Assembly: GCA_009823395.1 (NCBI GenBank)
Contig: CM020506.1
Location: 20,170,001-20,234,000, forward strand
Reading direction: 5' to 3'
DNA: 64,000 nt
DNA from: Thamnaconus septentrionalis
Taxonomy: Eukaryota > Chordata > Actinopteri > Tetraodontiformes > Monacanthidae
The notes beneath the pieces were generated by a model. The model did no database searches and was not told the DNA's origin. It saw only the letters and a program-made list of their open reading frames with translations. Positions 37,028 through 49,149 of this stretch are shown piece after piece. Position 1 is the first letter of the stretch; every line of letters starts with the position of its first letter. The translations under genes and the position numbers were made by a program.

Positions 37028-37949
37028 ATGGAAAGTGTCTCCAACGAAAGTGACTTTTGGCATTTCAACGAATCCTGGATCAGGGACGCGTCCCTGGCCA
37101 ACGGCACCGGCTGGCACAACCGCACCAACCCGCTGAAGCGCAACGAGGAGGTGGCCAAGGTGGAGGTGACCGTGCTCGCCCTCGTGCTCTTCCTGGCGCT
37201 GGCGGGGAACCTGTGCGTCCTGCTGGCCATCCACACCACCAAGCACAGCCAGTCGCGCATGTACTACTTCATGAAGCACCTGAGCATCGCCGACCTGGTC
37301 GTGGCCGTGTTCCAGGTGCTCCCCCAACTCATCTGGGACATCACCTTTCGCTTCTACGGACCCGACATCCTGTGCCGGCTGGTCAAGTACCTGCAGGTGG
37401 TCGGGATGTTCGCCTCCACTTACATGCTGGTGCTCATGTCCATAGACAGGTGCCTGGCCATCTGTCAGCCCCTGCGCTCCCTGCACAGGAGGAAGGACCG
37501 TCTCTACGTGGTCTTCTCCTGGGCGCTGAGCCTGCTCTTCAGCACCCCGCAGATGTTCATCTTTTCCCTGAGGGACGTGGGCGCCGGGGTCTACGACTGC
37601 TGGGGAGATTTCGTCAAGCCCTGGGGCGCCAAAGCCTACATCACCTGGATCAGTCTCACCATATACATCATCCCCGTGGCGATACTGAGCATCTGCTACG
37701 GCTTGATCAGCTTCAAGATATGGCAGAACTTCAAGCTGAAAACCAGGCGGGAGCAGTGCATCCGGCTGACGCCCAAGACCTCCAAGCACAACACGCTGGC
37801 CCGCGTGAGCAGCGTCAAGCTCATCTCCAAGGCGAAGATCACCACCGTCAAGATGACTTTCGTGATCGTCGTGGCGTACATCGTGTGCTGGACCCCCTTT
37901 TTCTCCGTCCAGATGTGGTCTGCCTGGGATCCAGCTGCGCCCAGCGAGG
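37028..37949 (+). CDS. oxtr: Oxytocin/isotocin receptor, coding exon 1 (N-terminus to TM6)
   Basis: Class-A GPCR for isotocin, the fish oxytocin; family members couple to Gq at the plasma membrane. The exon encodes residues 1-307 plus the first base of codon 308. The extracellular N-terminus has four N-glycosylation sequons (N6, N14, N25, N31). TM1 has N61, TM2 has the LSIADLVVAVFQVLPQ block with D89, and TM3 ends in DRC (140-142), the vasopressin/oxytocin-family version of DRY. C116 and C191 can form the conserved TM3-ECL2 disulphide. The third loop carries ARVSSVKLISKAKI and TM6 carries FVIVVAYIVCWTPFF, both nearly identical to human OXTR as I know it. The ATG has a good context (GCGGCGATGG). 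The exon ends GAG-G before GTAGGT, the same place as the human coding intron. The exon is very GC- and CpG-rich. OXTR is favoured over V1a/V2 by the whole TM2-TM3 block and by the cav3 neighbour. Which teleost duplicate this is cannot be decided here. Confidence 0.97.
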
Positions 37950-40047
37950 GTAGGTCCGCGTTCACCACGAGCGCAACCCAACAGTTAAATAAAAAGTATT
38001 TTTATTTATTCTATAATAGTGTGACTTACTACTATATTTTCACTGCCTATATTGTCTGTGCAATGTTGTCAGAACGCAATAAGGCGGTGCGCCGGCGCAC
38101 CTCGTGGGTTCCATTACGCACAGCGATTAGTTCGTTAGGAGACCACGACTTATGATTAATACTTTTTCTCATCAGTTCATCACTGTGTGCCGTGGCCCCT
38201 TAATGTGTCCGCTGACACTGAAATGCGTTACGCCGCTTTTAGCGCGAGAGTAGCAGTCGAGGGTGCGCGGAGAGTGGAGGAGAGGTTCCGATGACCGAGG
38301 AGGACCGAGGAGGTCCACCCATTCATCTATAATGAAGAGTGGAGGGAAGAAACTATTAGACTCTGTATTTTAATTTTATTATTCTTCATCATTATTATTT
38401 GTTAAGTAAGGGCATTGAAACGCATCCAAGAGAAACTGTCAAATGTATCCATTGTTTTTGGAAAAATGCTCCCTCGCATCATAAATGCGAAGGAGCAAAA
38501 GCGCTTAAAAAAAATAATAATACACACCTATAGTGTGCTTAGAATAAACATTCCGCCCTTTAAAGTGCACAAACTGCATGGTAAATGTTCCAAGTTTCCC
38601 TCCGAGCCGCGTCACGCTGCAGGGGCCCATTGACGGTTAATCATTAATCAAATTAGTGTGCGCCAACACGCGCCGGCCTGGCTGTTTGTGCCTCTGAGGC
38701 AGGACGGAGTGCGTCGTTGACATTTAAACACAATGGCCACTAAGCAGCAGCTATCTACTGTATGGGGTCCCTATCGATCTGCTGTGCCATGAGTGGTGGG
38801 GACACACCCAAAACAACAGTCACAATGTGCCTGAACTCAACCTGTGAGCGCCGCACATTTTACCTGTTAGTTGAATTTGCAGACGTCTGCCTGGCCTAAC
38901 AGGATCACACTCACTCTGCGGCATCGGTGGTTCTGATCAGAGGAGGGTGCTGAAGAAATAGTAAACACTTATCATATATAAATATCAACTAACCTTATTA
39001 ACTATACAAATATTGATATAATTAACTGATTAATTACATTAATATATTATAGGTTAACACACACACACACACACACATATTATGAAAGAGGTAGAATGGT
39101 GTCAGAGTGATTCCTCTGAAACTGGCACAGCTATATGGAGACAATAATCTCAGGAAGTGGCATTGTGAGCAGAAGCCGTTGTTTCTTTTTTCAGCCTCTG
39201 CTTGTTTTCCTTTGCTTCATTTTTAACAGCCCGCTGGCTGCTTGTGTGCCGCTGCCGTCCCCTCTCGAGCTGCATTGTTCCCACCCAACCCTTTGCACTG
39301 CGCCATGTACAGCCACCTGCCATTCTGCTCCGCACCACAGCATCACTGTCAAATTGCGCAAATGGGATTACAGCATATGGCCTCTGATGGTTCATCCTGC
39401 TGTAATGTTTCACACCCCCCCACCACCACCACCACCACTCCACCCCATCCACCAGCTGCCAGAGGGGGGGGTGTAGCAGGGGAGAGAGTGACTAGCAAAT
39501 TGTGAAGCCTGGGTGAGTGGAAGACGGTGACTAATGTCTAAATGGCACCCGTCCACGTGGACAGCACTCAGAAAGGCCAAGATTGGCGCAGACACGTGCC
39601 AGTGTTTGTGTACAAAAGATAAGCTGTATTTTCGGTGGTGTGGATGCAGATAAAGTGTCCATTATGCTCATGCTCAGCGAGGTGAGCCAAGAATGGACAG
39701 CTTGGAGCAGATAGAGCAAAAGTACGACGGGAATTTTATTTTTCCAAAATATGTATGCCAATGTTTGTTAATATATATATATATATACATACACACAGTG
39801 TATACTCTATATGTGTGTATATGTGTGTATATGCAATGTCAGCAAAAATAATGCATACACACATCAGAAAAATAAAAACTGAAAAAAAAAATCAATACCA
39901 AATATTCAGACATCACCAGTTTCAATGTTTCAATGTTTCTTTGGCCTCTATCACTATCAATATGTATAGAAGCACTTATACAAATGGAATATATATGCAA
40001 GTCTTTGTTTCCCTGATGTGTGTATACATTATTTTGGCTGACTATAA

Positions 40048-40235
<188 letters not shown>

Positions 40236-42075
40236 TTTTTGACCCACAGTGGAATTTTACTTAGTATGATCATGAAAGTGCACTATTCCATAAACAGACA
40301 GCAAATACACTCAGAACTCTCACTCCTCAATAGCTCACCAGTCAGTCAATTAATTTGCCCTGGAATATATCTGCCACCCGGAATCTGGAACTCAAACGTG
40401 GCAATTATGAAACGATCACCAGATTCAAGAGCACTGACGGAAACACATTCTCTCCCCACGGTGCAGAAAACATCAGCAGATTCATTTGCATGGGAGTCAT
40501 TCTCACCCTATTGTGGAGTGATTCCTGCTTCCACCGTGAATCTAGCATTTGTTACTGAAAACACACTGTCCAGCGAGCTGTTTCTGTGGGTGGTGACTCA
40601 GGAGACCGTTGTTAATTATTGTAATGCATATGTTACAAGCCTGTTAACACATGAAATGTCAGCCTGGTGATTAATGCAAGCAAAGTGTTCAGTTGATGGG
40701 AATTTTAAAAGTTCTTTTGCCAAACTGTCTCATTTTGGCTCCTCTGTGATGAGTCATTGGAAAAAGTACAGAAACTGAATGACTCTGTTTGAAAAGAAGA
40801 AGAAAAAACCTCCCATCCAAGCCTCGAAGGAAAAATTGAAATTTCAAGATTGAAACTTGGGAACAATTGAAACACCCATGTATCGCCTAATGCAATGGTA
40901 AAGCAAAGCATTGTCTAACTGATGTGGTCATATAGTTTCACAAAGGAAATAATTCGACCAGTGGACGTCACTGATGGTCAATATAATGTATGAAGGAGCT
41001 TGGAAGTGAAGCAGCAAAGTGATGTGCACATTAATGAACTTTAGGGGCGTGTGAGGACTTGATGTGAGACCCAACACAATATCAGAGTCTGACTGCGGTT
41101 GTGGCTTTGGTCTGTGAACACTTGCGTGCAACTGTCCTCATTTGATAGAAATCAGTTCAGAATAAGATGAAGAATTTGTTTTCAATGGAAGCTTTTTGAA
41201 CATCTCAAAGGCAGGATCACTGTTTCTAATGGTAATTGGAGTTTATTCTGCCTGCCAAATAAAGCCCTGGTCGCCATGCTGCACTCTAATGATAGACTGC
41301 CCCCTCTTGGTCAAAAAAAGAATGATAGTACTAAACTAGGGCATAATAGGTGCTTCATAATATTTTAACTCTCTCAAGCCATATTCACTATTCACGATAC
41401 ATGAAGTGGCAAAAACTTTATAAAACAGAACCATCAGTCGTTCATTCTGCTATTGAAGCTCAGACAATAATGTGAGTAAGTGATACACAGGGTTCATCTG
41501 AGACATCATGCCGATCATTTAAATTCTCTGGATTTAGCATGCAAGGCTGTTTGACCTTTTCAAGTTTTTTTTTTTTATGCCACTTAAGTTACTAACTGCT
41601 CAAAGTCAGGGGAGCCTGACTCACACAAGTGCACATTGTTTAGACTAAGTATTTGCAATTCCAGTCAACCTCAACCAACCAAAACAAAACACGCAGGACC
41701 TTGTGTGATGCACCCACAATGTTTGAAACAGTGCACCTGGGCCAAGAAGCATATGAACAGCTGAGCACATTACACAGAGCCAAAATTCATCATCAGCATT
41801 TTATAAAAGTCAGCTCCATGATGACTGCATGTCTGCACATCCCATTAACATTTCCATAGGTTACGGTGTCTCGGGGATGAGTAGAGGGGTGCACGAGAAA
41901 GACCAGCAGATGAAGCTGAAGCTGTTTGCCACAGCTTTTATTCATTTTGGGTTTAGTACAATTTCTGTGTGGTGCTGCACATTCCTAATAGGAGTTTGAA
42001 GGCTTTTCTTAACTCCCTGCGGCGTATTGCTGGTGTTGACCACCAATTAAAAGGCTTCCACAACTCAGCAAAAGA

Positions 42076-42109
42076 CAGAGAGAGAGAGCGAGAGAGAGAG
42101 AGAGAGAGC
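42076..42109 (+). repeat. (AG)n microsatellite
   Basis: AG repeat with one CG interruption, in the oxtr intron. Confidence 0.95.
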
Positions 42110-43795
42110 GTGACAGACAGGAGATTCAATAATCTGCCAAGGTTTTTTTCATTTTTTTTATAGTGCGCTCTTTTGTCAAGGGGCCTCTTCTGAATCCGAT
42201 GATGACGTCCCATGGGTCTGTGAAACATTGATTCTTGCAAGTCAAGTCTAAACAAAAGCAGTCTGAAGCCTTTTGGAATTTTCCATTGTCAAAATGCTGC
42301 ATGTCTTTGCTGTATACTTGTCAGACCATGATTCCACCAGAATTTGTCAAACATATGAGGAACTATCGTTAATTATAAGAACTTTTGCAAGTGTAAGACA
42401 GTGGTGAGGTGACCTCACTTCTTTAAGGAAGTGGGACCCCAAATTTGATCAGCCCTGGGGCCCTGTTCTTCTCCAGTATGACAGGATGACAGATGAGTTT
42501 CACCAGGAATCTCTGTGGACTCCATGGACACAAGTGTGTGTGAATGAGAAACTCATGTGGAACAGTGACGTTGCAGGGATGGACATCCAAAATAGTATTT
42601 TAAGTCTTTAGCTGCAAATAAAAAAATTGTGTCCTTTGCCTTTATTCATTTGTTGCTACCAGGTTTTATCATGGTGCACTGAATTTCTCCGGCCTTGTCA
42701 GTTGTTCATCTGAGTTAATACATCGGAGTTAGATGAAGGAAATAGACAATGAGACCTCTGACACCAATTCAGAAGTGTAATTAAATGATCTGAACTCTGT
42801 CAAAGTTGTGTTTCAGTTCTGTAAATCATGGCTGTAATGGCTGAGGATCAACTGGTGTTAATCCATCCTCAAGCGGTTCATGCCCCCTGGAGGGATCATT
42901 TTCCCCAGTGCTCAGGGACATTCATTAGGCACAATGTGAAAGTGGCTGTGAGTGCAGACAGGCGGAGGCTGCGATTAGCAATCAATAAGATCCGCTTAAA
43001 TAGAGGATCGGGCTAATTACACAAATTCGAAATTCATCTCTAAAATGTCAGCAGGAGTGGTGGGGTGGACGTAGCGTAAATGTCACCGCGTGTGCGACTG
43101 TCCACGACTGGTCATTATGCATTGGAGTGATTAGGATCCCCAACCCACACCCCTCCTGCTTCTACTGTCTTTGGAAAAGCCGAGCTTCGTCGTAGGACAA
43201 TCACTCAGTACGTTTACATGCAGAGTTTAATCAGACTAAGCTCATAATTAGGTTTTCTCGTCTAATCGGCTCTAAACTTCTCTGCTTGTCCCCGTACACA
43301 TGCGGCTGAGAAAATGGAATTATTGACGGGAACGCGTCCACTGCTGTGTTCGATTTACCCCACGTTCAAATTGCGTCCTTCAAGGAACTCCTTCAAGAGT
43401 GAGAATCCTTCCTGCCACAGACAAGCCGTGTTAGTGGAGTTGTGATTAAATGTTTTTGACAGGGAGCTCCAGATGGGTGTGAAGGGAAGCAAAGTCACAG
43501 TTGAGGCTGCCGTTGGGGTTACAGTACGTGTTGGGCTTAAGCAGCAACACGCACAAACAACATTAGGTTTCAGCATTCTGGTGGTTTGGTGGTGCAGCAA
43601 AAAGCCAGACGCAGATGATTTGCATTGCCCGTACTGAGTGCAGATAATACTTTGGCCCATCCATCCAACCGTGTTGGCTGGAAGCAGCTGACCAAGGATT
43701 GTCTGCCTGTGACTGTGACTTATTACAACGTCATTAATGTATTATAACATCAATCAGGAACTAAGTTATTTATGATCCTTCTTGTGTTTCCGCAG

Positions 43796-44049
43796 CCATG
43801 CCCTTCATCATCTCCATGTTGCTGGCGAGCCTCAACAGCTGCTGCAACCCCTGGATCTACATGTGCTTCGCCGGGCATCTGTTCCAGGACCTCAGGCAGA
43901 ACTTCCTGTGCTGCTCTGCCCGCTACCTCAACTCGTCGCCATGCCACTGCGAGCCCGACTTCGACTCCAGTCACAAGAGCATCTCCTCAAACTTTGCCAT
44001 CAAGAGCACCGGCAGTCAGAGGAGCATCACGCAGACCTCCACCTCATGA
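43796..44049 (+). CDS. oxtr: Oxytocin/isotocin receptor, coding exon 2 (TM7 and C-tail)
   Basis: Begins after a CTTGTGTTTCCGCAG acceptor with two bases that complete codon 308 (G|CC = Ala), then [21 protein letters not shown], which is TM7 with the NPxxY-type motif NPWIY. The tail contains FLCCS, a likely palmitoylation site, and a Ser/Thr-rich end ([11 protein letters not shown]) typical of arrestin-phosphorylation tails in this family. Spliced to exon 1 the protein is 391 residues; human OXTR is 389. Stop codon TGA at 44047-44049. Confidence 0.97.
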
Positions 44050-44676
44050 GTTTCACGCAACCCCCCCTCCTGGACTGCACTCAAAGGTGCCCCGCCCTGC
44101 CTTACTTCCCGAACCATTGCCCATAAGTTCTTCGGATGACTCTCGCCATGAGGGGAAAAGTTGTGGCTATTATTGTTTTTTTTTTAATTATAATTTACAT
44201 AACTTTCTATTGAAACGTGAGATTTAAAGATGAGAACCTCGGTGCAACATTAGGCCTTGGCGTGCCGTCCGCCTGGTCTGTACACAAGTTTACAAAACAC
44301 TATGACTGGGATATTATTATTATTATCATCATTATTATTCTATTCTTGCAAGTTTTATTGCTTGTATTTTTTATTTTCATGGTTTTAAATGAACAGTGCG
44401 TATCAGTGTATTTGCAGCATATACAACTTAAGTAATGGGGGGTGGGGGGGCTATGTTGTGCAGCCGCAGTGCATTTTATTTGTTGCCACCAGCAAAGCTA
44501 ACAGGCTTTTCTCACCTGTTGTAAATAGCGTGCACTCTATAGCCGACTTTGCTACACTTGCTATCGACAGCAGTCGTCATTTGTGATATTGTTCGATGTG
44601 AAATGTCACAAGTGTCAAGAAAAAAAAAGCTATTTTTAAAAGTATTAAAAATAAAGAATTGCAGTCATTTAATCGA
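44050..44676 (+). other. oxtr: oxtr 3' UTR with candidate poly(A) signal
   Basis: Non-coding sequence after the oxtr stop. An AATAAA lies at 44650-44655, about 600 bases after the stop, just before a long GA repeat. The true cleavage site cannot be confirmed without transcript data. Confidence 0.5.
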
Positions 44677-44678
44677 GG

Positions 44679-44682
44679 AAGA

Positions 44683-44727
<45 letters not shown>
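44679..44727 (+). repeat. (GA)n microsatellite
   Basis: GA repeat just beyond the candidate oxtr poly(A) signal. Confidence 0.95.
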
Positions 44728-44729
<2 letters not shown>

Positions 44730-45964
44730 TACAGGCTCTGCTTCAAAGTTTCTTGGTGCCTGCTGTTCTTGCCTCTTCTCCTGGCTGAGGAAGTATTTTG
44801 TGGGGCTGCTGGAAATCTTCTAGCGCTACTGCTGAATCAGTTAGCACACTAAGTTCCTGCTTCTTTTTTTCCCCTCGCAGGTACAGTGTAATTTTCTGCA
44901 TCCTATTAACCTCCACTCCAAAACACATGATAGAATTGTAATGCACGGATGAGACCGGAGTGTTTTGATGACACTCGCTGCGCGGAAGAAAAAAAAAAAA
45001 ATCCTTCCTAATGGAAGGCAGGGACGAGAGAGGTTTTCATCACTGCAGTCTTCGTTGCGAGTCTTATTAAGTCGAAAGCTGTTGTTTAGTCTGTTATATT
45101 TAAATTCATTGTGAATGATTCAAGTGAACCAGGATGTGAATTCTTATTTAAAAGAAGAAAAAAATAAAAAAGCCCAGTTGTAATCATCATTTCCAATGAT
45201 GCAAAGTGACCTGAATAAAAATCACAAAACACATCATGGCTGGAACTCATAATTACAGTGTGACGCATGTTCATTGCCGTCAGTGCTGCAAATCTGAATT
45301 TTATTTCAAAGCTCATCCTGATACAAAACTTTTGAGAACTCCCTGAAAAGACACAGCAGCAGCAGCAGCTTAGAACAAAGTCTGAAATGTCGGCGGGCGA
45401 AGCGGTTGAAATAGCCTTTAACCTCGGCTGTCATTTCGTGTGCATTATAATGAGTCAATTAACACAACTTGCCAAGTGTTCACACTGCTCAGAAATAGCT
45501 TTAACACAGTGCATAATTAGAATGTGTTGTCACTCTGCAGGGAAAAACAAATCCATTCATGCGCTTGTCAATGACTGTGAGGTGCAATTTGATTCATTCA
45601 TCAGCAGTAGCTAGACAATAGCAGCAAATGCTTGTATGGCTCAACAGTACATGGGAAATATAACGACAAGGTTGCAACTCCACTGGATCAGTAGGAGATC
45701 CATTCTCGTTTACACTTGACAAAAAAAACAAACAAACGCTCAGACAAGTTTAAGCTTCTGGTTAATATGCATTCAGAAAATAAAAAGAAAAAAGAAAAGA
45801 ACAAAACAAAACAGCACCCGAGAAGTCATCAAATAAGCCGAAAATAAAGCTTTGTTTGTTTGTTTACAAAACGTATTGAAACAAGATGAAGTTATGGTGC
45901 GGAGACAGACTTTCCCCAATGCGCTGCTCCATGTTTAAACCAATTCTATTCGGGTAAGCAGCAG

Positions 45965-45999
<35 letters not shown>

Positions 46000-46326
46000 G
46001 CACGGAAAACTTTTTGATCGAGGCCTTCAAGTTGAACATTCAGCAGGAGTTGTCCACAGGTGCTTTGTATGACGAATGAGGACAGGCGGGTCCTCGGGTC
46101 ATTGCACGAGGCCTTCCTCTCTCAGAGAGGAGCACTGAGCTGTGGGGGTGGGGGGTGGTGGGGGGGTGGGAGGGGCTGTCACAGAGCCACGATGCAGCTG
46201 TCACAGACCTTCTGGCGGCCAGGCGGCGCGCCGGACACGTCGGCTCAAAAGGGGCGTAGCACGGTGCGGAGCGTCGAGCGAGAATCTCAAGCGGGTGTAG
46301 AAAAAAAAAGAAAGGCTCCAGTTCTT
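44728..46326. other. oxtr-cav3 tail-to-tail spacer
   Basis: Includes the cav3 3' UTR of unknown length, a CA repeat, and a G-rich run at 46144-46175 that would be C-rich in the cav3 transcript. Confidence 0.6.
45965..45998 (+). repeat. (CA)n microsatellite
   Basis: CA repeat between oxtr and cav3. Confidence 0.95.
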
Positions 46327-46668
46327 TTAGACTTCCTTGCGCAGCGCCACTCGCACACTGCTGAAGATCTTGCCCAGGGCCTGGAAGAAGGGATCGCAGA
46401 AGGTCTGGATGCAGAGCGAGTAGATGCGGCTGACGCACTGCGACTCGATCAGGCAGCTCTTGATGCAGGGCACCACGGCCCAGATGTGGCAGAAGGAGAT
46501 GCAGGCGAAGAGGAAGCCCCAGAGGAGAGCGACGGGGATCCCGAAGACCGCCGACAGGATGCGGTAGCACCAGTACTTGGTCACGGTGAAGGTGGTGTAG
46601 CTGAGCTTCCACACCCCGTCCAGGCTGTGGGTGCCTTCGGGCTCGGCGATGATGTCCTCAAACTCCAC
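46327..46668 (-). CDS. cav3: Caveolin-3, coding exon 2 (scaffolding, hairpin, C-terminus)
   Basis: Follows a CTTCTCCCGTCAG acceptor. Encodes residues 40-152: the caveolin signature FEDIIAEP (42-49), the scaffolding domain starting [13 protein letters not shown] and running to YWCYR (about 56-75), the membrane hairpin (about 76-108, with [20 protein letters not shown]), and a Cys-rich C-terminal region ([11 protein letters not shown]...) with the conserved palmitoylation-type cysteines. It ends in LRKEV, as human CAV3 does. No frameshift or lost key residue is seen. Downstream 3' UTR is not delimited; the nearest AATAAA on this strand is about 1 kb away (45299-45304). Confidence 0.96.
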   Translation of the reverse strand: MEFEDIIAEPEGTHSLDGVWKLSYTTFTVTKYWCYRILSAVFGIPVALLWGFLFACISFCHIWAVVPCIKSCLIESQCVSRIYSLCIQTFCDPFFQALGKIFSSVRVALRKEV

Positions 46669-46783
46669 CTGACGGGAGAAGAGACATTTTTGAATTGATA
46701 ATTACCACGAGTGCGCTCTGCTTCTCCCACCCGTCTGCCTGTGAGGGTCATCAGCCATCCAGGTCATCATAGTTGAAGACTGA

Positions 46784-47166
46784 CTGAAAGGTTAAGTGAG
46801 TATTTTTGTGAAGAAACATCAACATCAAACGGTAGTTTTCAGATTGCAGCGCTCATTTGTCCTCATTTACCTTCCCTTTCTCAAGCTTGCCAGTAAACTA
46901 CAGCTGCCTGTGCACTTAAACCTGGATACCTCGTCCACCTTCTTCTTCGTTGGTTTATGTGAGGAGGTGAGTATTCACCCTAAATAGAAGACCCTCACTA
47001 TATGTATATTCTGGTACATGAGAACTGTTTGACGGGTAGCAAAACCAAATTAATTTTATTGTACTGTGGGTATACACTTATAATAATGTGCTTATAGGCA
47101 GTGTGTTAAGGTTTACCAGTATAAAAATCATCAAATTATGTCAAATTTTACACACTGGACCTTTAA
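46784..47166. mobile_element. TTAA-flanked MITE (piggyBac-like), copy 2
   Basis: Shares with copy 1 GCTTGCCAGTAAACTAC, CTTCTTC, TATGTATATTCT, GGGTAGCAAAACCAA and the right end TTTTACACACTGGACCTTTA. Lacks about 80 internal bases present in copy 1 and its left TTAA is eroded. Confidence 0.75.
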
Positions 47167-47894
47167 AGGAAACTGGACTTAGATGTTTCGCCTCTCATCC
47201 TTCGCGTCCCATATACCAGAACCAGTTTAGTTTAATCTTTAAGACTTCTTTCCAAACCACCTCCACCATCAGTCTGTGGGCTCACGGCTGCGGGCATATA
47301 AAGCTTAAAGCTCCACTGAAAACTACTGCTGACATTTAAATGTAAAGATTATTCTTGGAAAAGCAACTTGATACAATTTTTTTTGTACGAAATTGTACGA
47401 AATCTCTTGTCCAGTACATTTCAAATAAAAACCAAAAACTTCACGACACGTAACATTCATAAGTGCATCTAAAGAAAAGTCCCATTTGTTTTCAGCTTGT
47501 GCCATCTGCTCATGAGGTTGCTGTCGTTTTCCAAGGGGATGTCCGGCGGACAAGTGTTAATTAAACCAGACTGTGATAAAGGGCCAGATGTCCTCCTTCT
47601 CAAACTGAGCGGCTGTCAGCTTTGAAGCCAGTGGTCGTCGTCCCAATGAATTGCTAAAGAATTGCCCGAAAAGCTTGTGATGTTTCTTCTGTTCCGTTTG
47701 CTGGCTAATGTCGGATGACTCTCAGAACCCTGATTCCCTGATGACCCTGGCCCAGGATGGTGACAGAAAGTAATGAAAGGGAGGGGCGGGGTTGTCTCAT
47801 CGCAGGCCGCTGACATTAAGGCTGTTCAGGTTGAGGAATGTGTGTATCAACTCCCCCGACTTCTGACATGTGCTATGCAGACCTCAATCACGAC

Positions 47895-48650
47895 CGGTGG
47901 TGTAGTGTAGGGTATACAGAGTATACCCACTTTTATATCACTCAGCATTGCGTATTCCCACTTCTCAATCCACTCTGGTGCACATCATTCAGTAGTGTCT
48001 GCAAGCCAAATAGTCCGATATTCTTTCATAGGATGGTAAGGGCATGACCAACCCTACTCTACCTCTAACTGGCTAATAGGCATTGCCTTCGTTGGTTAGA
48101 TAGCGGTTAGATTGGTTCAATTTAAGCATGAAGAATTAGGTCACCTGTGTAGGACCAGCTCCTGGTCAAGTAATTGTAACAGTGGTAACATACATAATAG
48201 TGGCCTACACTATCTTGTTGCAGATCAGCTGTTCCAAGAGACAGTTTATGCAAGAAACTACTGGCCTAGATGGAATACTAGCAGGGTGAGAGAGCAGTCG
48301 TCCAATTTTCAGGTGTGGATGGATTGAGGAATAAGTAACATTTCCCTCAAAATGTATCATTGTGTAATTGTCTTTCAATAGTCTGGCCAGGATAATTAGG
48401 TCAGTAATGACGTCATTTCATAAATCCTGATTCGCTGAGATCAAGCAGCAGAAATCATGTGACAACGTGCAAATACTACTGGCCTCATGTGACAACGTGC
48501 AAATACCACTGGCCCATTTTTGCACAAAATAGAATAGAGTCGCCTTAGATGTCACTGTTTATAAAACAGGGTGTTTGCTGAATAAGTTGCTTAAAAAGGG
48601 GCAATGATTAAGAGTATTTGGCCACTTCTCCAGGGACCACTACACCACTG
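47895..48650. mobile_element. hAT-like MITE in cav3 intron
   Basis: Inverted ends CGGTGGTGTAGTG (left) and CAGTGGTGTAGTG (right, reverse complement). Flanking octamers ATCACGAC and CTCACAAC agree at six of eight positions, a decayed target duplication. Contains a 30-bp tandem duplication at 48456-48515. No coding frame. Confidence 0.7.
48456..48515 (+). repeat. 30-bp tandem duplication within MITE
   Basis: CATGTGACAACGTGCAAATA begins at 48456 and again at 48486; the two 30-base copies differ at only a couple of bases. Confidence 0.9.
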
Positions 48651-49032
48651 CTCACAACCTCAACACGGGGCCTTGGCGGTCAAAAAAAGAAAACGTAATC
48701 TACATGTTTATTCATTCCTGACCTTATGGGAAATATTTTGGTGGTTAAAGCATGGCAACGATCAGAGATAAACATGCCTCGGGGGGCCACTGCACCCCCT
48801 GCTCACCCTGCGGTCTAATCATCAACCTGTTTCCCAAAATAAACTTCTGCTGCTGTTGCCTGAGCAGAACACGCAGTCGGAATAACATTTGATCTATTCC
48901 AGGGTTTCACAGACGAAACGGGCGACCAATCCTCCCCGTCGTGGTGCCTGCGGACAGAGCTCCGTCACTCCTCTGCAGGCGTCCGGGGTACACGCGACAG
49001 GAATCTACTTGTTGTCTCCATGCTGCACAAAC

Positions 49033-49149
49033 CTTCACCACATCCTCATTGATCTGCTTGGGGTCCCTGTTGATCAAATCGATCTCTTTGGTGTTGCTGT
49101 CCTTCACGATCTTCTCCTCGTTGGTGTTGTACTGGTACTGGTCCGCCAT
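49033..49149 (-). CDS. cav3: Caveolin-3, coding exon 1
   Basis: Caveolin-3 is the muscle caveolin, an inner-leaflet membrane scaffold of caveolae in sarcolemma and T-tubules. Exon 1 gives 39 residues beginning MADQYQYNTNEEKIVKD and containing KEIDLINRDPKQINEDVVK, very close to the human CAV3 N-terminus (KEIDLVNRDPKNINEDIVK). The ATG at 49149 has a near-ideal context (CCCCACCATGG). The exon ends AAG before GTTTGT and joins in phase 0 to exon 2 (...DVVK|VEFED...). Total protein 152 residues; human 151. Neighbour and tail-to-tail orientation with oxtr match the human OXTR-CAV3 pair. The CAV1 alternative is disfavoured by the short N-terminus and the neighbourhood. Confidence 0.95.

Larger units (their letters stand above)
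46669..49032 (-). other. cav3: cav3 intron with two transposon insertions
   Basis: 2.36-kb intron, GT donor at the 49032 side and AG acceptor at 46669-46670. About half is mobile DNA: a TTAA-type MITE (46784-47166) and a hAT-like MITE (47895-48650). The remainder is unique sequence with no exon I can recognise. Confidence 0.9.

Noticed and set aside
36728..37981. 417-codon minus-strand frame
   Set aside because: It is the antisense shadow of GC-rich oxtr exon 1, with no domain and with codon structure explained by the receptor frame.
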